From Candidatus Zophobacter franzmannii (GTDB lineage: Bacteria; Cloacimonadota; Cloacimonadia; Cloacimonadales; JAFGVF01): a stretch of DNA of 6,130 nt. Location: the NCBI GenBank assembly GCA_030765245.1, contig JAVCCX010000006.1, positions 1 to 6,130 of the forward strand. Direction: 5' to 3'. The notes under the pieces are model-generated. The model did no database searches, was not told the DNA's origin, and saw nothing but the letters and a program-made list of their open reading frames with translations. Position numbers and translations under genes: made by a program. Shown piece after piece: positions 1 to 6,130 of the stretch. The stretch's first letter is position 1; the number at the start of each line of letters is the position of its first letter.

Positions 1-2839
1 GTTTGTTCCACTCTGAAGAGGCTGTAACCCATCCTTCGAATAACCATCTAGCCGGTATTAAATTACAGAATTCCGGAATGTTAGATTTAGGATTGAGTGT
101 TAGATTAGAATTCATATCAGTAAATTTAACGACTGCTCCACTAAACAATATCTGTGGGATTATTACTAATGGAAGTACATTTATCATTGCCTTCCTATCC
201 TTGATAATAGTTGAGAAGAAAAGTCCAATAGATGATCCTATCATCGCACTTAAAAGAAGAAAAACTGCATGAGGTAGGAAGAAACCTCTAAAACCCAACA
301 TTAAAGATGAGAACAGGTAATAGAGAATGACCTGGGCAATAGACATTAACATCATTATGGAACTTTTTGCAATCAACTGATTCAGAGATGATATTCTTAA
401 CTTCATCTCCCGAGTAATGCTCCGTTTTTCTGAATGTATCTCATCTAAACTATTTGCAAGCCCCATGAAGATAAAGATAATAATTGAGATAAATCCAAAC
501 ATGAGATAGTTATTGTTTGTTTGAAAACTATAGGCCTCTCCGGATGCCACTGACCGTAATACAACTGATATAATGATTGCTAATAGAGGTGATGCAACTA
601 AGGTCAGAAGTAGATTTGTGCTGTTCCTGACTTTGTTCTTAAAGTTTCTGGATATCAATGTAATCAGATCACCAAAGTTTGAATTAAGCTTTTCTCTTTT
701 ATAGCTATGTTTTGTATCGGAGATTGACTCTTGCTCTAATGTCTTAGTTGTTTCAATAGCCTCACGGAAACCGAAGCCACGATACTTTTGCTCCCAGTAT
801 TCAGGCGGGAAAACTCTATTGTTATTGGAGTCCTGCAACTCTAAAATATCGAAGAAATAATCGGGTATTTGTAATTGCAATTTCTCTTCTAAAAGAGGTC
901 GTTCCTTTCCCGACAGTTTCAATTCATCTGAGAAATAATCGAAAGCTTTGCTACTATCACCGTAGAATACCTGCACACCACCTTTATCCATGAGTAGCAC
1001 TTTATCAAATGCCTTAAAAATCATAGAATTAGGTTGATGTATTGTGCAAATGACTATCTTGTTCTGTTCCTTAAGCTCTTCAAGGAAGGTAATGATATTC
1101 TCCGAGTCTTTTGAAGAGAGTCCACTTGTTGGTTCATCTAGAATAATAATCATTGGGTTGAGAATCAACTCTAAGGCGACATTTAATCTTCTTCGTTGCC
1201 CTCCACTGAGTTTCTTATTCATTACATCACCAACGATCATATCTCGCTGTTCATATAGCCCGACACTTTTGAGCACATTGTGGATTCGCCTATCAATCTC
1301 CTCTTTAAACTTAATCCCCGGCATAGTTAACTTAATTCGGTAGAGCAGATTCTCATAGACAGTTAGATTAGTAAATAGTAGGTCATCTTGCGGTACATAA
1401 CCTATATACTTTTGGAAATATGAAATATTACTAACGAAATTCTGATCATCAATAAATATGTTACTGCTTTGTGCTATCAAGTCACCCATCAATACCCTAA
1501 GAAGTGTTGTTTTTCCACTTCCACTTGGTCCCATTATTGCCAGCATCTCACTCTTTGATATTTCAAAGTTAATCTGCTTTAATGCTGACTTTTGAGCCTC
1601 AAACTCATGAGTGATTTCGGAGACTTTTAAAGTATCTATTTGAATAGGTATCTCGACTAAGTCCCAATTCTTACTTATTATGTAATTCCGGTGGTTAATA
1701 CTGAAGATGGATTTATTAAACTCAAACTCCACCGCTTCACTTAGAATCACCCGATTAAGATAAACTTCAGAACCTGGTCGAGGTTCGACTGTAAGCTTGC
1801 CTTTATTTATTCTAAAAATGATTAATGCTGATGAAGAATAGTTGGAAACAAGTTTCAATCCCTCTTTCTCATCTATGAGGTAATAACTGTCATTTTGGGA
1901 TTGTTGTAATCTACTTATTGTATCTTGAGTAATTACTTCCAGCAGGGTTAGCTTCTCTTCCTCATCAATGAAATCATCTAAAGCTATCTCTTCCTTTTTG
2001 GTAAATTTGTTGGCCTTATTCTTACTAATTACGAAACCATTGTTTTTATAGATTACTTTGGACTCTTTGTATGAGAAAACCCTCTCTTTATTAAGCAGAT
2101 TATATATTTTCCACAACTGTTTCTGTGAAATACTAAGTTGCTTTGAACCTGAAGGAATAATCAGAGTATCATCAATGTTAAGCCGATGAAATCTATTGCC
2201 TATCAATTGAGTTATTTCATGCTCTCTTTGGATTGTTATTGGCATCTCAGAGCTGTTGTTCTCTACCTTTACAAGGACAAGAGACTCAATCATGATAAAC
2301 GATAAGGAGTTGTTATCATCGATACTCTTTAGCTTAAAATCACCGTCTTTAGATGACCAAACCATTGAATTGAGAAGATAGTTCCCACTTGATGGAGTAA
2401 TCTGGATTGGTAAGTCTATTTCATCTCTTACATGCTCAAATAACTCGTACACTTTCTCAAGAATAGTAACATCCAACCTTAGTAAATCCGTTAACTCAAC
2501 GATTTCAAGAGTACCAAGGACATGGACTCTATCTCTATCATGAAATGCCAATGAGATTAGATTTAGGATAATCTTTATTCTAGCTGTAGAGCTGAGGTGT
2601 TCATTTAGAAAGTAAGCTGCATCCCTAACTGATATTTGGTGTCTTCTGGCTAATTGAATTTTATGGAGTGAGATGTCATTACCAAACATTGAATGAAGAA
2701 TCTTATCTATGAAGTTTATCTCGGTATCATGTAACCTGGCTGTCTTTGCCATATACAGATAAACAGAAACTACTGAAATGAGTAGTTTTTCTTGTTGTTC
2801 CCTATCATTATGTACTTTGTTTCTCTTAATTGATTTCAT
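1..2839 (-). CDS. ABCG-type ABC transporter, ATPase-permease fusion with TerB-like and FHA-like N-terminal regions (partial, 3' end missing)
   Basis: The frame is open for 946 codons to the window edge with no stop. Start: an in-frame TGA at 2852-2854 leaves the ATG at 2837-2839 as the first usable start. Residues ~15-130 form a helical region resembling TerB-like domains, with an acidic H-D-T-E after the first helix and a second D-R-D-R turn near residue 101. Residues ~150-400 are beta-rich; ~335-390 recalls the C-terminal half of an FHA domain (GSEVYLNRV). The ATPase spans ~405-640: Walker A GPSGSGKTT (437-445), Q-loop Q484, signature LSGGQRRR (544-551), Walker B IIILDEP (564-570), H-loop H601 in an HQP context as in ABCG proteins. 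Hydrophobic segments at ~741-763, 776-797, 824-848, 853-879 and 884-903 look like five of six ABC-2 permease helices; the last helix and C-terminus lie outside. The ATPase-then-permease order and the motifs make an inner-membrane ABC-2 transporter very likely; the substrate cannot be read from the sequence. It is separated from the upstream genes by a terminator and has its own candidate promoter. Confidence 0.93.
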   Translation of the reverse strand, partial: MKSIKRNKVHNDREQQEKLLISVVSVYLYMAKTARLHDTEINFIDKILHSMFGNDISLHKIQLARRHQISVRDAAYFLNEHLSSTARIKIILNLISLAFHDRDRVHVLGTLEIVELTDLLRLDVTILEKVYELFEHVRDEIDLPIQITPSSGNYLLNSMVWSSKDGDFKLKSIDDNNSLSFIMIESLVLVKVENNSSEMPITIQREHEITQLIGNRFHRLNIDDTLIIPSGSKQLSISQKQLWKIYNLLNKERVFSYKESKVIYKNNGFVISKNKANKFTKKEEIALDDFIDEEEKLTLLEVITQDTISRLQQSQNDSYYLIDEKEGLKLVSNYSSSALIIFRINKGKLTVEPRPGSEVYLNRVILSEAVEFEFNKSIFSINHRNYIISKNWDLVEIPIQIDTLKVSEITHEFEAQKSALKQINFEISKSEMLAIMGPSGSGKTTLLRVLMGDLIAQSSNIFIDDQNFVSNISYFQKYIGYVPQDDLLFTNLTVYENLLYRIKLTMPGIKFKEEIDRRIHNVLKSVGLYEQRDMIVGDVMNKKLSGGQRRRLNVALELILNPMIIILDEPTSGLSSKDSENIITFLEELKEQNKIVICTIHQPNSMIFKAFDKVLLMDKGGVQVFYGDSSKAFDYFSDELKLSGKERPLLEEKLQLQIPDYFFDILELQDSNNNRVFPPEYWEQKYRGFGFREAIETTKTLEQESISDTKHSYKREKLNSNFGDLITLISRNFKNKVRNSTNLLLTLVASPLLAIIISVVLRSVASGEAYSFQTNNNYLMFGFISIIIFIFMGLANSLDEIHSEKRSITREMKLRISSLNQLIAKSSIMMLMSIAQVILYYLFSSLMLGFRGFFLPHAVFLLLSAMIGSSIGLFFSTIIKDRKAMINVLPLVIIPQILFSGAVVKFTDMNSNLTLNPKSNIPEFCNLIPARWLFEGWVTASSEWNK

Positions 2840-2846
2840 CTTGCTA

Positions 2847-2875
2847 AATATTCAATAAGTGTTTTCCAGAGTCAA
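2847..2875 (-). promoter_or_regulatory. candidate sigma70-like promoter for the ABC transporter gene
   Basis: On the minus strand TTGACT (2870-2875, 5/6 to TTGACA) is followed by a 17-nt spacer and AATATT (2847-2852, 4/6 to TATAAT). It lies just downstream of the terminator of the preceding unit, where a new promoter is expected. The -10 ends 7 nt before the ATG, so transcription would begin at or within a few bases of the start codon. No Shine-Dalgarno-like sequence precedes the ATG (TAGCAAG), which fits leaderless initiation. The -10 match is weak in an AT-rich region, so this is tentative; if the host uses Bacteroidota-type promoters the call would not hold. Confidence 0.4.
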
Positions 2876-2898
2876 GATATTTCTAGTAAGTAACACTT
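2857..2898. repeat. 7-bp inverted repeat flanking the ABC gene promoter -35 box
   Basis: AAGTGTT at 2857-2863 and its exact reverse complement AACACTT at 2892-2898 are separated by 28 nt. One arm falls in the -35/-10 spacer of the candidate promoter and the other lies upstream of the -35. The placement would suit a pair of operator half-sites, but arms this short can occur by chance and no regulator is encoded nearby. Confidence 0.25.
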
Positions 2899-2914
2899 GT
2901 GTATGTAGCTCACT

Positions 2915-2940
2915 AAAAAAAACCTCTCGTATTTGAGAGG
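2915..2940 (-). terminator. intrinsic terminator of the mutS-lipoprotein unit
   Basis: Read on the minus strand, CCTCTC (2935-2940) pairs perfectly with GAGAGG (2923-2928) around a 6-nt loop AAATAC and is followed at once by eight T residues (2915-2922). It begins 24 nt after the stop codon of the lipoprotein gene. The stem is only 6 bp but has four G-C pairs, and the uninterrupted U tract makes a Rho-independent terminator the natural reading. It separates the upstream pair of genes from the ABC transporter gene. Confidence 0.88.
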
Positions 2941-2964
2941 CTTTAAAGGTTCTAATAATACTAT

Positions 2965-4749
2965 TTATTCCGGATTAAAAGCGTTATCGTTAAACCACTT
3001 AACAACCTTAGCATCTGAAATCTTCTTTTCTAACCAGGTATCAAAGAAACGATCATTCTCTTCACTTGAAAGTCTTTCAAATAACTCTCTTCTAACTAAG
3101 GAGATATTCTTAGGATTAGGTCGTTGAATAGATTGTGCATACCCAAGATAAACACCGTCTTCTAAAACAACAGGTCTTGTAGAAGTATTATCTGATTTAA
3201 GATTCAGGATATCTTGGATCAAGATAGTGCTGGCAATGTTATGAACTGTAGATTCATAAGTGAGATTCGGCATATCAATAACCTCGTAACCTGCCTTTAC
3301 AGCAGTCTCGATAATGCGTTTCCCTTTAAATGAATCGATAAGTCTTTCTGCCTGTTCAAATGCTAATCGCTCTTTCTTCTCTTTGAGCAATGTATCTTCA
3401 ATCTCTGACTTAACAGTCTCAACGGGGACATAAGAACTCGGTCTGGAATCAGTGACTTCAATCAGGATAAAAGCTTTATCGTTTTGGTGCTTGATTGGGT
3501 CTAAAACTGTACCCGGAGACTTTCTCAACATCTGCTTGATTAAAGTCGTGCTTTTCCCAAGATCGGGGATAACATCATTTTCCACTGTTAATCCCTTAGC
3601 AGTCTCGGCTTGCATATCATATTCAGCTGTTGCATTCTCTGAGCCAATCGTTTTGGAAAGTTCAGTAACATTCTGCATCATTTCATCTATCATGGCATAG
3701 GCCTTATCTCCGGCTCTAGGTTTGATTCTTATTAGTCTAAGTTTAACCATAGTTTTAGTCTTATCTTCAACTAAATAGATGCTCCAATCGTCTCCATTTT
3801 TCAAAGGTCTGGTAAAACTACTAACAGGAGTTTTGTTAATCGCCTTAACAACATTAGTTGGAAGATTAGCTAATTTAACAAATCCCAATGATCCATCATC
3901 TGACTTAGATCCATGCATTGAATATTTACTGGCTAAGTGACTAAATACAGCACCACTATTGATCTCTGTAAAAAGTGAGTCAGCTACAAACCTGGCATTC
4001 TCCTCATCTTCATCAGTTGGTATAACAGGAAATTTAGTAAAAGCAATGTCGCAACTTGCAGGGATAAAGTACTTTCTAATATTCTTATTATAATAAGCAT
4101 CCACTTCGGCATTAATTACAACAGTCTTCACACTCTCAGGATTAAGATATATCACCTTTGAGTCAACACTTGTGTAGTAGAAGCTATATTCATCTTTTAA
4201 CTCATCCGGGTTCATATCCGTACTTGCGTAAGCTTTTACTTTAAGTTTCTTTAAAGGGATTTTATATTTGTAATAATCAGCCTTTAACCAACCTAAATCG
4301 ATTGGGTCATTCTCTCTCAAGCATTTCTCATAAAGGTAGTAATTAAACTCTCCAAATTCGTTAAATAGAGGTGATTCTTTCATAATCCTTGGAACATTCG
4401 TTAGTAGTGAATCCATAACTTCAGGCATTGTTGTTGTGATGTTGTTCTCTTTGAATAAATCTATCAAGACAAAATGTTTTACAATGTCATCCCAAGTTTG
4501 GGCATATATTTTTCTTTTTTCTTCATCAGAAGGCTTTCTATTTGTCCGTACTGTGAATCCTTCGAAATGTCCCATAAAGGAGCGAACGAATTCTTCCTCA
4601 GTTATTGTGTGACCATTAACTTTACCGGCATAATCGCGTTTAGACTTACTCTCATTTGTTCCAATAACTGTCTGCATGAAATTGGAGCTACAAGCAGTTA
4701 TAAATAGGAGCACTACCATTATTAGTAGGGTTAATTTAACTAATTTCAT
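2965..4749 (-). CDS. PpiD/SurA-like parvulin-type peptidylprolyl isomerase lipoprotein (periplasmic folding factor)
   Basis: This is a complete 594-residue protein. The start at 4749 gives a classic lipoprotein signal: MKLVK, a hydrophobic run, then the lipobox ITAC with the lipidated cysteine at 20; +2 is Ser, so by the E. coli rule it would go to the outer membrane. A GAGGG ribosome binding site lies 6 nt upstream. A SurA/PpiD N-terminal motif (GKVNGHTITEEEF) occupies ~42-54, followed by a helical chaperone-like region to ~215. The parvulin domain is at ~218-345, with the family signature FSHLASKYS (269-277) and DDGSLGF (284-290). Residues 400-594 hold two further segments resembling the C-terminal half of a parvulin domain. 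Family role: folding or chaperoning of exported proteins. By eye, the catalytic-core histidines of active parvulins are missing (D234 and S323 at those places), so it may act mainly as a chaperone. It follows mutS by 2 nt and ends before a terminator. The class is well supported; the exact orthologue (SurA, PpiD or PrsA) is not. Confidence 0.9.
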   Translation of the reverse strand: MKLVKLTLLIMVVLLFITACSSNFMQTVIGTNESKSKRDYAGKVNGHTITEEEFVRSFMGHFEGFTVRTNRKPSDEEKRKIYAQTWDDIVKHFVLIDLFKENNITTTMPEVMDSLLTNVPRIMKESPLFNEFGEFNYYLYEKCLRENDPIDLGWLKADYYKYKIPLKKLKVKAYASTDMNPDELKDEYSFYYTSVDSKVIYLNPESVKTVVINAEVDAYYNKNIRKYFIPASCDIAFTKFPVIPTDEDEENARFVADSLFTEINSGAVFSHLASKYSMHGSKSDDGSLGFVKLANLPTNVVKAINKTPVSSFTRPLKNGDDWSIYLVEDKTKTMVKLRLIRIKPRAGDKAYAMIDEMMQNVTELSKTIGSENATAEYDMQAETAKGLTVENDVIPDLGKSTTLIKQMLRKSPGTVLDPIKHQNDKAFILIEVTDSRPSSYVPVETVKSEIEDTLLKEKKERLAFEQAERLIDSFKGKRIIETAVKAGYEVIDMPNLTYESTVHNIASTILIQDILNLKSDNTSTRPVVLEDGVYLGYAQSIQRPNPKNISLVRRELFERLSSEENDRFFDTWLEKKISDAKVVKWFNDNAFNPE

Positions 4750-4751
4750 CG

Positions 4752-6130
4752 TTATCCCTCTATCTTTTCTTGAATTTCTTTTAGTAATTTCCATGCATCT
4801 AATGGAGACGTAGCATTGAGGTCAAGCACTTTAATCTCCTCTAAAACTTCGTCGTTGGCTTCGGTAATTTCAGCCATATATTCGAATATATCAATCTGTT
4901 CAGAACTCTGTCTGAGCTGTTTCTTTATCTTTTGAGTTAATCCCTGAGGACTCAACTCTTGCGACTCAAGGTTTTTCAATATCTGCTTAGCGCGAGTCAG
5001 AACTTTGCTTGGTAATCCTGCAAGTCTTGCGACTTGGATACCATAGCTTTGGTCTGCTCCTCCCCTCTCTATCTTTCTGAGGAAGATCATCTCATCATTC
5101 CATTCTCGAACAGCAATATTGTAGTTCTTTACTCTATCATAAACCTGTTCCATCTCTGTAAGCTCATGATAATGAGTTGCAAACAGTGTCTTTGCTTCTT
5201 TAAACTTGAGAATGTACTCTACAATAGACCATGCAAGACTTAAGCCATCAAAGGTACTAGTTCCTCTTCCAATTTCATCCAATAGAATCAACGATGAAGA
5301 GGTCGCAGAATTTAGGATGTTTGCAGTCTCTATCATCTCGACAAGGAAAGTACTCTGCCCCATTGCGAGATTATCTGATGCACCAACTCTCGTAAACACT
5401 TTGTCAAAAATAGGTATATCAGCCTTATCAGCAGGGACAAAACATCCAATCTGAGCCATAATCGCTACAAGCCCTATCTGTCGTAAGTAGGTTGATTTAC
5501 CTGCCATATTAGGACCTGTTAGTATCGCAATCAGATTTTTATCACTATCAAGCTCAACATCATTAGGAATAAATTGTTCCGACTCTAAGAGCTTTTCAAT
5601 CACCGGATGGCGACATGAATCAAGTGTTAACAGACCTTCATCATTGAAAGTAGGTCTGGTATATCTGTTAGTGTAAGCAATAAAAGCAAAGTTCGAAAGC
5701 ACATCAAGTGTTCCAACAATCTGAACAAACTTCTGCATGACTTCTATCTGTTCTGCAAGTTTGAGCCTGAGGTCAGAGTATAGTTCATATTCCAAGGATT
5801 TTATCTTATCCTCAGCACTCAACACTTTCGCTTCAAACTCTTTTAACTTAGGTGAGATATAGCGTTCTGAGCTCACAAGCGTCTGCTTTCTGATATAGTA
5901 ATCAGGCACCTTATCCTTATGCATTTTAGTGACTTCAAGATAGTAACCAAAGACCTTGTTATAACCAACTTTCAAGGAGGTTATCCCCGTCTTTTTCTTC
6001 TCATCGTCTTCAAGTCTCGCAATCCAGGACTTCCCATCTTTACTGATAGAACGCAGTTCATCAAGCTCTGAATGTACACCATCATTAATAATACTCCCAT
6101 CTGTAATCTGAACAGGGGGATTAGTAGTAA
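4752..6130 (-). CDS. mutS: DNA mismatch repair protein MutS (partial, 5' end missing)
   Basis: The last 458 codons are present; the frame stays open to the right edge, so the N-terminal mismatch-binding, connector and early core domains (about 400 residues, judged against the ~850-residue E. coli protein) lie outside. In visible numbering: residues 1-50 match the end of the clamp/lever region; SLKVGYNKVFGYYLEV (51-66) is a typical MutS1 core motif; RRQTL-like RKQTL follows at ~80. The ATPase has Walker A GPNMAGKST (205-213), the MutS signature region GQSTFLVEM (257-265), Walker B/D-loop LLDEIGRGTST (282-292) and the H-loop ATHYHELT (317-324). The dimerising helix-turn-helix region is near 371-388 (GLPSKVLTRAKQIL). 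A QIDIF pentapeptide (411-415) fits beta-clamp binding, and a C-terminal LDLNATSPLDAW motif is typical. MutS recognises mismatches and recruits MutL; all visible catalytic motifs are intact. It is the first visible gene of a unit with the lipoprotein gene. Confidence 0.97.
   Translation of the reverse strand, partial: TTNPPVQITDGSIINDGVHSELDELRSISKDGKSWIARLEDDEKKKTGITSLKVGYNKVFGYYLEVTKMHKDKVPDYYIRKQTLVSSERYISPKLKEFEAKVLSAEDKIKSLEYELYSDLRLKLAEQIEVMQKFVQIVGTLDVLSNFAFIAYTNRYTRPTFNDEGLLTLDSCRHPVIEKLLESEQFIPNDVELDSDKNLIAILTGPNMAGKSTYLRQIGLVAIMAQIGCFVPADKADIPIFDKVFTRVGASDNLAMGQSTFLVEMIETANILNSATSSSLILLDEIGRGTSTFDGLSLAWSIVEYILKFKEAKTLFATHYHELTEMEQVYDRVKNYNIAVREWNDEMIFLRKIERGGADQSYGIQVARLAGLPSKVLTRAKQILKNLESQELSPQGLTQKIKKQLRQSSEQIDIFEYMAEITEANDEVLEEIKVLDLNATSPLDAWKLLKEIQEKIEG
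4755..4761 (-). promoter_or_regulatory. ribosome binding site of the lipoprotein gene, inside the end of mutS
   Basis: AGAGGGA on the minus strand contains GAGGG (4756-4760), a good Shine-Dalgarno match 6 nt before the ATG at 4747-4749. It overlaps the last two mutS codons (GAG GGA), with the mutS stop TAA at 4752-4754. This decides the start at 4749 over the upstream in-frame ATG at 4792-4794, and implies that ribosomes ending mutS release next to the next start. Confidence 0.85.
4884..4898 (-). other. probable beta-clamp-binding pentapeptide in MutS
   Basis: The codons encode Q-I-D-I-F, which fits the QL[SD]LF-type clamp-binding consensus. It sits in the poorly conserved linker after the ATPase/helix-turn-helix region and before the C-terminal motif, where MutS proteins of E. 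coli and Bacillus carry their clamp-binding site. Function is inferred from sequence and position. Confidence 0.6.

Noticed and set aside
3..272. Plus-strand open frame opposite the end of the ABC transporter
   Set aside because: It is antisense to a strongly supported coding frame and its translation shows no recognisable protein features.
1044..1343. Plus-strand open frame opposite the ABC ATPase motifs
   Set aside because: It lies across the antisense of the signature and Walker B motifs; its Ser/Ile-rich translation is a by-product of the real gene.
2915..2940. The hairpin as a bidirectional terminator
   Set aside because: Only the minus-strand direction has a T tract; on the plus strand the hairpin is followed by CTTTAAAGG, and no plus-strand gene ends here.
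2933..3127. Plus-strand small open frame near the terminator, and the others at 3452-3700, 4474-4707, 5034-5243 and 5206-5454
   Set aside because: All lie mostly or wholly antisense to the lipoprotein or mutS genes, and none encodes a recognisable domain.
4750..4794. Lipoprotein gene starting at the ATG at 4792-4794
   Set aside because: This would add 15 mostly polar and charged residues before the signal sequence and a 43-nt overlap with mutS. The ATG at 4747-4749 has the GAGGG site and a normal-length lipoprotein signal.
4752..5975. MutS starting at position 5975
   Set aside because: The codon there is an internal TTG within the conserved SLKVGYN motif, and the same frame continues open for 51 more codons to the window edge with MutS-like sequence. 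It is not a start.
1..6130. Mobile element, CRISPR array, tRNA/rRNA or defence island
   Set aside because: No transposase or integrase frame, spaced direct repeats, RNA-gene sequence or defence-type neighbour was seen; the window is filled by three genes in tandem.

Overview
The window reads as three genes, all on the minus strand, from an AT-rich, Gram-negative-type bacterial chromosome. From right to left, in the direction of transcription, these are the C-terminal half of mutS, a complete lipoprotein of the PpiD/SurA (parvulin-type) periplasmic chaperone class, and a large ABC transporter that runs off the left edge. A lipobox protein with SurA/PpiD-like architecture points to a cell with an outer membrane. 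The ABC protein (long N-terminal regulatory part, ABCG-type ATPase, permease in one chain) resembles fusions I associate with Bacteroidota, Chlorobi, Cloacimonadota and relatives. The lineage is inference; no marker in the window fixes it.

Right part (4752-6130): mutS lacks its first ~400 codons but keeps the late core/clamp region, the full ATPase, the dimerising C-terminus and a probable beta-clamp-binding pentapeptide. The lipoprotein gene (2965-4749) starts 2 nt after the mutS stop, and its ribosome binding site lies inside the last mutS codons, so the two look co-transcribed and probably translationally coupled. The unit ends at a clear intrinsic terminator (2915-2940).

Middle (2840-2964): this 125-nt intergenic region holds that terminator, a 7-bp inverted repeat and a sigma70-like promoter for the next gene. 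The -10 box ends only 7 nt before the ATG and no Shine-Dalgarno is visible, which suggests a leaderless or nearly leaderless mRNA.

Left part (1-2839): one uninterrupted reading frame of 946 codons with no stop before the edge. It encodes a TerB-like N-terminal domain, a beta-rich FHA-like region, an ABCG-type nucleotide-binding domain and at least five membrane helices.

Nothing here is a mobile element, CRISPR array or RNA gene, and no gene-free stretch exceeds 300 bases. mutS and the chaperone look like ordinary housekeeping genes. The points of most interest are the TerB-like/FHA-like/ABCG fusion with an altered D-loop, the parvulin domain that seems to lack its catalytic-core histidines, and the near-leaderless promoter.
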